Below, piece after piece: positions 55,201 to 64,000 of a stretch of DNA of 64,000 nucleotides. A model generated the notes under the pieces. It worked only from the letters and a program-made list of their open reading frames with translations, did no database searches and had not been told where the DNA came from. Every line of letters starts with the position of its first letter. Position 1 is the first letter of the stretch. A program made the translations under genes and the position numbers. Origin of the DNA: Endothia cerciana (Eukaryota; Ascomycota; Sordariomycetes; Diaporthales; Cryphonectriaceae); contig JALRMH010000006.1 of assembly GCA_026119935.1 (NCBI GenBank), positions 310,001 through 374,000 of the forward strand. The letters run 5' to 3'.

Positions 55201-55717
55201 CTCCCGTGCAAGTGACGACGCGCTATCAAACCCCGAAAACTCTTTGACGGCCGACATTCGCCATCAGATCGCCCTGAGCAAGACTCGGCTGGCTTATTTG
55301 AACCGCCAGGTCCGCAGTGACCCACAATCGACCTTTGGGCGGCGTTGGACTGTTGGACCAAGACCGCTCTGCTGTCCCAGGTGCCCGCCGCTTGCAACAT
55401 ATCAACTTCTTGAACGCCAAGGGACACTTCTAGTCCTACCGTTGCACTGGTAGAACGATTTGAGTTGGATGGGTGGAGAACATCTGGGAATTCTCCGCCT
55501 GGAGCACAGAATTTGCTGTTGTCGCTGCAGTAAACAGGGTGTCACCCCCAACTTTCCGCGCGCATCCGGCCCCAGCTCTTAGGCACAGTACCGGCCTCGG
55601 GCACGGCATTCGGACCTCAGCCTCACCCCCCCCCGCCTACCTCGTTCCACAGCGCGGGATTCGCTTTTGTCGGACAGACACCCTGGGACAGATTGCCACG
55701 TAGCCCTGGATTTGGAT
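52295..55717. other. Long intergenic stretch
   Basis: Promoter region of the glycosidase gene and leader region of the bZIP gene. A G run lies at 52636-52648, A/T runs at about 53120-53150 and a duplicated ccccagccccacc unit near 53859-53885. No gene recognised in 3.4 kb. Confidence 0.5.
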
Positions 55718-57795
55718 ATGCAACTCCGGCACGACATGATGGCTTCGCCTCTTGCGATCCTGAACGCGGAGCAATACAGCGGAATTCACATGACGAGAAA
55801 GATCGGTAAGGCGAGGAGGGCACATCAGCCGCAAGGAGATGGTGCGCCACGCAAAAAGGCAAGGTCGTCTATGGCAACTGTCGCGGTTGAGGAGGAGGAG
55901 GATGATGCGGATGAGAAGGCGAAGAGAGCCAGGGGGAGGCCGAGGCTGGATACCAAAGACCAGACCGCTGCCGATGTCAGTATTTCTTTTTGTCTCCCAA
56001 CTGTCTTTTACTTGACTATATCATCTTTTGAGCCTCTTCGTTGTGCTATACATATCCGCTTTCAAGATCTAGTCGTTGTCTCCGTCTCTTGCAGCCCCTC
56101 GGCCCCATCGGCACTAATATCTTATAGCGACGGCGCACTCAGATCCGATTAGCACAGAGGGCCTACCGCAGCAGGAAGGAGAATGCCATCCAGAATCTAG
56201 AAAAGAAGGTACAAGACCTACAAGAGATCAATGAAGAGATGGCCAACGTGTTCATGAAACTTCACGACCACGCTGTGAGCCATGGCATCCTCAGCGTGTC
56301 CCCTGAGTTTGCTCGGGAGCTGCAGTCCACCACGGAGAGATTCCTCTCCCTCGTGAGGAGGTCGAGCGAGACGAACGGAAACGAGAGCCTAGGACGGGCA
56401 TCCGAGGATTTGGGTAGCTCACCACAGCACCATGATGAGAAGTCTAGCTCCCCAGAGGTCGCCGACATATCCCCTCCAGCCAACACAAGCAACACCGTTT
56501 GGGGGTACACAGTCGCGACCGAAGCCGATCTGGAGCCTGACCTCTCTATGACTGGTTTTTCTATGCCTGAAGGTCAGGCCACAACCGTCCAGGCGCCCCT
56601 AGGCTATGGGATTGATCACGAGGTCGTGACGATGCCGCCCCTCGACAACGTCCGCTTCCCATTCGACGTCTCCACCAACCCCCCCTTCCCAAACTTATTC
56701 CCTGGGACTACCAACAATACCGGTAACAACACCGACAGCACGTGTCAACGTTCTAGCACGCCGACCATCTCCCCACCTCCCCTCTCTCCCTTCCTCTACT
56801 CTCTCCCCCCCCCTGACTCCTTCGCCTTCAACGAGATCTCGTTCGGCCGCCGCCTGCAGCGCTACGCCATCGAGCGTGGCTACCAGCTCATCACGATGCC
56901 CGACCCGCCCAAGGACGCATTCGCCCGCATCTTCGGGTTCTGCATGCTCTTCGAGTCCATCGACCAGATCCGCGAGCGCCTCGCGCGCGGCCTCGCGCGT
57001 TCCAAGGCCGAGTCCCTCAACTACTGGGCCGCGCCGTTCTGGGCGCTGGGCGGGGCGGGCCAGAGGGCGTTCGCGGGTCCTGATGCTGCTGCTGCTGCTG
57101 CCGCTGCCGGCCGGGGGCCGCCGCTCGCCGGCAACCAAGGCACAGAGGATGTCGGCAAGCACGATTTTCATACCTCGTTCGGGCTGGGCCCTTTCGACGC
57201 CAACACAAACGATGCCAGGGATAAGTGCCTCGACGGGAAGATGATGATCATGTTGCCGGGGTTCCTGGGGGAGTTCTTCGATGCCGATGAGGTCGAGTTG
57301 TACCTCCGGAGCAGGGGCGTAGCGATTCAGCCGGGGCAGGATTATGTCACGGTAGAGGTAGACGTGGAGTGGTTCGAGGAGGACCGGCAGGACGGCTCTG
57401 GCATGCAGAATGCATATGACCAGTGGGTTGCGTTGACGCCCGACTCCGGGTCTGCTTCTCTGTCAGAGACCGCGACGGTGGTGGCCGATAACAGGGCTTG
57501 GGATGTGGGCAACGGGTTGGGGAACAGCGTATTTGGTGGTGTGGATGACTTGCTGCCCTTTCCCGGCACCAACCATGCTGGGAGGAGGCTTGTGACGCTG
57601 GACATTGACAAGTTTGTTCGCGGTAAGCCCTGGTCCCTCTCGCTCTGTCTTCGAGGATAGACGTGTGCTGATATACGCATCGCAGAACTGGTGGACCGCG
57701 GCGTGTGCTTGGGACGGACGCCTGGGTTCCGCCCAAGGGACATCTACAAGGCGTTCTGGACAGCAGCAGAGGCGGATGGTGCACTGGCATGCTAG
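55718..57795 (+). CDS. bZIP transcription factor (fungal AP-1-like basic region)
   Basis: Exons 55718..55975, 56128..57622 and 57686..57795 have introns of 152 and 63 bp, giving 620 residues. The basic region is built across intron 1: AAD then RRRTQIRLAQRAYRSRKENA (residues 87-106), the fungal Yap/AP-1-type DNA-contact motif. A short coiled coil follows (IQNLEKKVQDLQEINEEMAN). Upstream, residues 30-85 are Lys/Arg-rich (RKKARS, KAKRARGRPRLD), a likely nuclear signal with an AT-hook-like RGRPR. A Ser/Pro-rich middle leads to an ordered C-terminal region from about 265 (FNEISFGRRLQRYAIERGYQ) with PGFRPRDIYKAFWTAA at the end, a layout seen in uncharacterised fungal bZIP proteins. The start is uncertain; ATGs at 55736, 55739 and 55790 are alternatives. 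Confidence 0.85.
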
Positions 57796-58057
57796 CGGTG
57801 GAGATATTTTCGTCATGAGAAAGACGGACCCGGGCGATGGGGTAAACCAGAATATAATCCCGGTGATGGGAGTTGCTGCCCTGATTGCATTCGGCCGAGC
57901 TGGGAAAAATAGAACATAGTATGGAGAATGCAGCCGTTCGGCTCCCGCTTTACCATCTAGGAGGCCCCGTCGTCCTTGTCGCATCTCACATGAGCACGGT
58001 CGACCACTGCCGGCTTCGGGGGCTCTTGGAAACAGACGCCACTGTATCTCACTGCCA

Positions 58058-59094
58058 CTATACCTGTTCCTGTTCTTGTTTCCTCTTCCTCGCCTCCCAG
58101 TCCCTAAACCTCCTCATGTCCCGTTCTCTCGTCTCCTGCGCCGCAAGCTTCTTCTCCCCATCCACGATATCCAACATCGCTGTTGCCCTCGCAACCATGT
58201 CCTCCGCCTCCTCACTCAATATCTTCCTGAGATGCTCGACCCCGTACTCCCTCACGGTGCGCTCATAAGTCCCAAACACCAGCATCTGCCCGGTCTTGCG
58301 CTGCGGTATATGGAGACTCCCGCCCTCGTCTCCCATATCCGGGATGTCCACCCCCTCGTCGAGCGCAAGCTCCTCCAGCCGGCGCTCCCACGCGTCCTCC
58401 TCGGCCGCGGCGGGCCGGGTATCCTCCCACAGCTCCTGCACGGTCGTGATCCGCGCCTGCCGCCGGTTCGCCTTGCGCCGCAGGAAGTTGGCGTGCCAGT
58501 GCGACTGGGGCTTTCCGATGCGCAGGAAGGCGATGTTGTTCGTCTCGTCCAGCACGGGCACCTTGCGCGCGCCGGCGGTGATCTCGGCGAGCGGCCGCGG
58601 GCGGAAGGTGGACGTGTACACGGGCTTCTTGCCCGGCTCGCTGATCCTGGTCAGGAGGGGCGGGTGCCTCTCCCTCGGGGGTTCGGCCGGTGGGGGGGGC
58701 CTGGGCGGCGGAAAGGCGGCCTGCCGGTCGCGCAGGAAGCTGACGATCTCGGCGTGCTGGGGGCTGGAGGCGTCCTGCGCGCGCGCGAGGAGCGTCAGGG
58801 AGCGATAGCCGCTCTTCAGCGCAGAGGTGACCAGCCGCGGGGAGGTGTCGTTCTTGTTGCGCCGGAAGCTGGTGCGGAGGAGGTAGTGGATGGGATGCTC
58901 CCAATCGGGCCGCGAGAAGAGGTCATCTGGAAGGGGGACGCGTCGAACTTGGCGGAGCAGAGCCCGGTAGAGTGCAAAGCCTGGCCGGAGGAATTAGTCT
59001 CATGGTCTGTACTTCAATCGTTGAACAAGAGAGGATTCTGCATACATGCTGCTCTATGCCGCGAGTCGCGGGCTGGGACGAAGAATGAAGGCAT
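58058..59094 (-). CDS. LYR-motif mitochondrial protein (Complex1_LYR family)
   Basis: Exons 59094..59046 and 58980..58058 are joined over a 65-bp intron (GTATGC...GGCCAG, phase 1), giving 323 residues. The join creates MPSFFVPARDSRHRAACFAL directly followed by YRALLRQVRRVPLPDD. Leu20-Tyr21-Arg22 form the LYR tripeptide and a distal Phe follows, as in proteins that bind mitochondrial acyl-carrier protein and help assemble respiratory or Fe-S complexes. The segment HPIHYLLRTSFRRNKNDTSP and a Pro-rich linker (FPPPRPPPPAEPP) follow. The rest is charged and ends in a Glu/Arg/Lys/Gln helix. It is longer than classic LYR subunits and resembles the large fungal Cup1-like LYR group, a call I make from memory. 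Its role is inferred. Confidence 0.75.
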
Positions 59095-59789
59095 TCATCT
59101 GAGCCTGGGGGCAAGATGCCTCGACACCGTCGGTCGCTCAGTCCATGAGTACCGCAACGAATGGCAGTAGGTAAGGTGGAAACTGAGGCTCGATGCAGAC
59201 GGGATTTTCGGCAGCGTTGGTGCAGCTGCAACTGACGTAGAGACGCTCGGGCCACAGAAGCTCTCGGGCAGTATAATATGCCAATGCCAGCCCATGGGGA
59301 CGATTGCTCGCCCCGTCAACTCCCAAGTTCTCAAAGCCCTGCCCTCGGAATTTAAATGTATTTCGGGATGACGACGGAATAGGCCGAGTCTACGCCATGT
59401 AATCCGAACCAGCCCTGAACCCCCTGAAAATGCAGTTGCAACAGAAAAATCAGAGGCTACGCCAATCGCTTGCCCTCCCATGACAAGCGCCCCCCCCCTC
59501 GTCAAATCTTCCTGATCAAGCACCTGCTGTCTAGGACGCTCTTGTCTTATCTCGTCACATACTCTCGACATTGCCTATAACGTCTCCTAGGCCGGCGCTG
59601 TTGGTTGTGATTGAAGATCCGCTAGTCTGACGTAGGTGGGCACCGCCGTGCCCTACTCGGCGTACTTGGTGCCCTCGGGAGGTTGAGGTAGCTTCTTGTA
59701 TTGCTCCATATGACTTCCAAGGCATGCTCGTTAGCATCTTCACAAAGAAAAGGCTCACCGACTCAAGCCACGCAATAGCTTTGCTGTAC
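59095..59789. other. Intergenic between the LYR gene and MMS2
   Basis: Promoter side of the LYR gene and 3' side of MMS2. No gene recognised; a minus-strand frame at 59571..59095 begins without ATG and lacks motifs. Confidence 0.5.
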
Positions 59790-60366
59790 CTACTGTCTTA
59801 TGGCACCCAAGGCGGCCTCGATACTGACCCGCTGCTGAGCTCTTGGGCCTGTGTCCTTAGCGTTCTTGTCCCAGTCCCGCAGCTCGCCACCGATGGTGTT
59901 CTTGTCGACGAGGCCGGTGTGCTGGTCAACACCGGGGAGGTTGATCTGGGTGATGAAGTTGATGACGGGAGGTTGCTTGGGGTATTCGGGACCGCAGACA
60001 ATCTTGAGTTCGTAGATTCGATTCTCGAAATGGCCCTGTCGCGGTTGTCTGGCGATCAGCTGCCGTGCACTCTGACCCTTTCTCGGCCGACGCCGCCATC
60101 AAGAAGGTCGCGGGGGGAGGGAGCGCGCATACGTGAGGAGGTCCCATGATTGTGCCTCGCCAATTTGTCAACGAGATATCCTCCTGATCCTCCAAGCCGT
60201 AAGAGCAAGTGCCTGAACAGCAGTCCAATGGTCAGCCCTCTAAACTGCTTCCACCCGGGGATGACCGGGACTGAAGACAAGCCGCACCGTTACTCAAGCC
60301 CTTTTCTCCCTTCTCGAGCTCTTCGAGGAGCTTGAAGTTGCGCGGCACGGTAGCAGCCACAGCCAT
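59790..60366 (-). CDS. MMS2: Ubiquitin-conjugating enzyme variant MMS2 (UEV)
   Basis: Exons 60366..60294, 60212..60133 and 60035..59790 have introns of 81 and 97 bp, giving 132 residues. The joined protein reads VPRNFKLLEELEKGEKGL, SYGLEDQEDISLTNWRGTIM, then GPPH joined to GHFENRIYELKI, EYPKQPPVINFITQINLPGV and VDKNTIGGELRDW. These are the UEV signatures; the E2 active-site Cys is absent. With Ubc13 this protein builds Lys63-linked ubiquitin chains on PCNA for error-free DNA damage tolerance. The C-terminal tail (KNAKDTGPRAQQRVSIEAAL) is unlike the usual LRRxY-type end, so a small unseen intron or real divergence is possible there. Confidence 0.9.
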
Positions 60367-60887
60367 GGTTTCGGTTCCGGAGAGATCAGATCAGCGGGGG
60401 ACTAAGACTGAAGTAGAGAGGTAAATGGAAGGAGAAGGATGGCGCAGTAAGCCTTGCTTGCAGAGCTGTTTGTCGTCGTCACTGGGCCAGAGTCCAAGCC
60501 CAAGGCGGGGCATAAGGGCAGACGAGGCAACTCGAAGGTGCGCAGTGGGACCGTGGGACCCCGCGAAACCCACTCACTCCTTCCCGCTCTGCCGTGTGCC
60601 AGGCGCTGTTATGATCATGACTAAGCCTGCCACCCCATCCATCCATGCACCCGTCAGAACCCGAACCCCTGGAGGACCACGATCGATGTGGCATCTTGGG
60701 CCTCCTGTCACTCATCATATAGAATCAATCCCCTTGGCGCTGACGACGACGACGACGACTGGAAGACCACTTCTACTTGTGGACCCACGACATCATCATG
60801 CCCGCCATCTTGAGAGCAGCTTACTAGGGTCTGGAAGCTACGTTGCCATGATCTCCAGATTCGAATATAACCCCTCCAAAGGCCATC
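60367..60887. other. Shared upstream region of MMS2 and MON2
   Basis: Divergent promoter of about 520 bp. It contains a short (GAC)n run at 60740-60758. No gene recognised. Confidence 0.55.
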
Positions 60888-63800
60888 ATGTCCGCCCAGC
60901 TCCTTGCCACGGAGCTCAATAACCTCATCACTGAGAGCAAACGCAAACACCAGGATCTGAGACAGGTAGACTGAACTCCAGGAAGATCCTAATTTCGTCA
61001 GAGTCGCGTAACTGATCTCATCGTGCAGGCTGCCGAGAGATCGCTTGAGGAGCTCAAGAGCCTCCGTGTCACCGAGGCCCAGCTTGGCGCAGGTCAGTTT
61101 CCGTCATTCCTGGTGGACAGCCCGTCCAACCTGTCAAGGCGACAGAAGAGGCTCATGAGAGTCACAAAGAAAGGTGGCTCCAGCGCTTGCAAGATCCTGC
61201 CTGCTGTTATCTTGGTCTGGTCAACGACCAGGCTGGCTTCAGTTGAATTGGCTTGACGGATAGGATGGCAGATTGACTGACTGAACAAATTCGGTAGAGC
61301 TTTCTCAAAGGCCAAATTTCGCCAACCCTTTCATAATAGCATGCGGCACAAAGAATGCAAAATTCACCAGCATCGCGATCGTGTGCTTGCAACGCCTCAT
61401 TGTTTCCAAGGCTCTGCCTAGGTCTAAGCTGAGCCCTGTCCTGGAAGCCCTCCGTGAGGCGACCTTTGCCGGCCTCGATGTTCAGCTCAAGATCCTCCAG
61501 GCTCTCCCTTCTCTTTTGCAGAACTATTCCACCGATATCAATAATGACCTCTTGGTGACAGCACTGAATATCTGTTTCATCCTGCAGTCCAGCAAAAATG
61601 CAATCGTCAATAACACGTCCGCTGCCACGCTGCAGCAGCTTATCGTCTCCGTCTTCGAGAAGGTTGTTGCAGAGGATAAGTTCCCCGACGCACCTTTCAT
61701 TGGAGAAGCACCCGCACATGATGGAAATGTTCCGCTCAGGGCAGCCGCTCTCGATGCTTACCGCATCTTCAACGATCTCTGCCTTTTGACACAGGCGCAG
61801 CGGCCAGAGTACCTCCGATTCTCTGGGCTTCAGCAGACATTTGGCCTGGAGCTGATAGAGTCGGCCCTGACCAACCATGCCGGCATATTTGCGAGCCATC
61901 CTGAGCAGGTACACATCCTCCGCACCAAAGTCATGCCCTTCATAATAAAAACCCTCTCCGGAAAACCCCAATTCGCATCCTCGGTCAGGCTGTTTCGCAT
62001 ACTCTACACCTTGTTGCGGAGACACATCGCCCTGCTACCCAAGGAGAGCGGCGAGGCACTGGATATCCTGACGCAAATCCTGGACCAGGACGCAGCCATA
62101 TGGAAGAGGTCATTATGCATGGAGGTGTTTCGAGGCATCTTTGCCGAGCCGGCCCTGATGCGGCGGATCTACCGCACATTCGATGCCAAGGAAGGTGAGA
62201 AGGACATCCTCAAGAGTCTGACTGCGACTTTTGTTCGCGTGAGTACGGAGAAGCCCGTGGTGATCGGTCTCGCGCACCAGTCGACCATTCCCGTCGCCAA
62301 TCCATACTCAACATCCGCAGACCAGGCTGTACTGGACGCGAGTGGGGTCAGTGTTTCCGTCATCGCCGGCTCAGTAGGAGGGAATGCACACGACACTGGG
62401 ATCAGCACTCAATGGAGCTCAATGCGTGTCCCTTGTATTGATCAGCTTGACAAAACGGACCCACCTGCCATTCCCGAGTCCTACGTGTACGGCCTCACAC
62501 TAGCCTGCATCACCTCCCTCTCCGAAGGCTTGGCCAAATTTGTGCTGCCCCTGACCGTTCCCGGTGATCGAGGCCGAAGACGTGGAAAGCCGACCTCGTC
62601 GACTGAAGGGAGCGAGGACCGACCTGATACTCCACCCTCTCTGGAGAGATCCGCGTCCTTCAAGAAAAACCCAGTTCCTGTTAACCCCCTTACTCTTAAG
62701 GAGCACCCCCTGTTTGCCGAGATCGAGGCTTGTGCTGCTATCATCGATGAATGCTGGCCCGCCATTCTCGCAACGTGCTCGACCTTTCTCTACGCTGCTC
62801 TCGACTCTGAGTACTATCATGGCCTCGTTAGAGCTTTTCAACGGTTCGCTCACGTCGCCGGATTGCTCCAGCTGGCTACTCCCCGGGACGCATTTCTAAC
62901 AACCCTCGGCAAGGCTGCTGTGCCTCCAAATGTCTTCACGGCTTGCTTGAGTGCTGGTCAGTCAAGGCAGCCATCAACTCCACAGCCCTCCGAATCGACG
63001 GGCAATAGCATTCTCGGCAACGCTAGAGGCCTTTTGAGCGTTGAGAGTCTCGTCAGCCAGGGCAATGCAGCAGACAAGTCAAGGTCGCAGTCCTTTGATG
63101 CCAGTGCAACGGCCCTCAATACGCGCAATCTCCTTTGTTTGCGAGCCCTACTTAACCTAGGTATCGCTCTAGGACCAACACTCTCCGCGTCATGGCAAAT
63201 CATCCTGGAAACGTTGCAGCAAGCCGACTTCGTCTTGTTTACGACTGGGAAGACTGCGGGTAGGACACCAATCGCAGCCAAAGGACCTGATCCCAATGCC
63301 GACAAAGAAGCCAGCGCTCTGCTTGCCAACTTCGGAGCCGAAATCAAATCTGTGGAAACGGCAGCATCCAGGCTTTTTGAAAGCACCATCGATTTCCCCA
63401 ATGATGCCTTCTTGGAGGTTGTCAACGCGGTCTGCGGTCTGCTGGAAAAGCGATCCAAACCCGATCAGACTGTTGCTGAGCGGGACGGCCGACCAGAGAC
63501 TATTCCTGAAGAGAGTGGCTCGCAGCCCCAGTCTCCTACATACAGGAGAATGCCGACTGCTTTCTCATCTTCTGGTCCCATCCAGGCAGACCAGTTTGCG
63601 TTGGCCAAATTAGGCGATCTTGCTAGCATCAATCTTGAGCGGCTTCTCATAAATTCACCCGATGTCTCTGGATGGGAACCTTTGATTTCGGAGCTGAACC
63701 TAGCCCTGAGCTCAGCGCACCCCTCAGCAGCGGTGAGAACAAGAGCAGCAGATATTCTCGTCAGGCTGGTACTCGAAGCCGCCAATGCTACCGCATCATT

Positions 63801-64000
63801 GGCGGGCGATGTCCGTGAACAGGTTCAGTTGCGCCTCTTGGAAGCTTTCCGAGATGCTTTGCTACCACTACAGACGAAGGACCGCGAGAGGTCTGTGGCA
63901 AGCCATTCCACAGACATCGAAATACATCGTGTTGTTCTTGAGGGGCTGAAGAGTATTCTCGAGAACTGCGGCGAAAGTTTGATCAGTGGGTGGGATCTCA
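60888..64000 (+). CDS. MON2: MON2 trafficking scaffold, 5' part (runs off the right edge)
   Basis: Exons 60888..60965, 61029..61092 and 61298..64000 (open at the edge) have introns of 63 and 205 bp. At least 948 residues are visible; the full protein is usually about 1600-1700. It opens MSAQLLATELNNLITESKRK, then AAERSLEELKSL, and intron 2 joins QLGA to ELSQRPNFANPFIIACGTKN. This is the conserved N-terminal DCB-type region of Mon2 and large Arf-GEFs. Blocks such as FAGLDVQLKILQALPSLLQN and FPDAPFIGEAPAHDGNVPLR, and the HUS-like YRIFNDLCLLTQAQRPEYLR, support Mon2 over Sec7. No Sec7 domain has appeared by the edge. Mon2 works at the trans-Golgi and endosomes with the flippase Neo1 and Dop1. Confidence 0.88.

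Noticed and set aside
55167..55225. tRNA-like sequence (GAGTTCGATC box, GTCGTCA/TGACGAC stem) on the minus strand
   Set aside because: The T-stem does not pair and no full cloverleaf can be drawn. Only a chance 7-bp inverted repeat remains.
1..64000. CRISPR array, bacterial operon or rRNA genes
   Set aside because: Spliceosomal introns and eukaryotic gene families throughout. No spacer-repeat array, ribosome-binding sites or rRNA sequence were seen.

Overview
The window is nuclear DNA from a filamentous ascomycete, most likely a Sordariomycete-type Pezizomycotina fungus. The evidence is short spliceosomal introns (56 to about 190 bp, GT...AG), compact genes of moderate to high GC, a family set typical of moulds (PTH11-like receptor, PDR-type ABC pump, fungal bZIP factor, six-hairpin glycosidase) and decayed transposon DNA with C-to-T type stop codons. 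I cannot name the species. Exon joins were built by hand from splice signals and reading frame.

Layout. 1-1.9 kb: a proline/glycine-rich orphan gene leaving the left edge. 3.7-5.3 kb: a complete but dead Tc1/mariner element with both inverted repeats and TA duplications. 5.9-6.3 kb: a small two-exon metallothionein. About 7 kb: a candidate cysteine-rich secreted peptide. 9-14 kb: housekeeping genes RCC1 (Ran exchange factor), YIP1 (ER-Golgi membrane protein) and PAM16 (mitochondrial import motor). 15.3-17.4 kb: a single-pass surface protein with a Ser/Thr-rich ectodomain. 17.4-23 kb: a gene-poor stretch with a dead carboxylesterase, a tRNA-like relic and short dispersed repeats.

23-35 kb: a PTH11-like seven-helix receptor, a membrane-anchored prolyl 4-hydroxylase, an ACS-family MFS transporter and a full-length PDR-type ABC transporter. 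35-39.3 kb holds no recognisable gene. 39-45 kb: a BTB-domain protein and a six-exon orphan. 46-52.3 kb: an intact alpha/beta hydrolase, a disabled second hydrolase and a secreted GH78-like glycosidase, all on the minus strand, which looks like a partly decayed catabolic neighbourhood. 55.7-64 kb: a bZIP transcription factor, an LYR-motif mitochondrial protein, the ubiquitin E2 variant MMS2 and the first 948 codons of the trafficking scaffold MON2, which runs off the right edge.

I see no gene cluster that clearly forms one new system. The best leads are the peptide at about 7 kb with mirror-symmetric cysteine spacing, the intact-ended Tc1 relic, long sense-strand poly-C tracts inside several introns, and microsatellites lying directly against two start codons.
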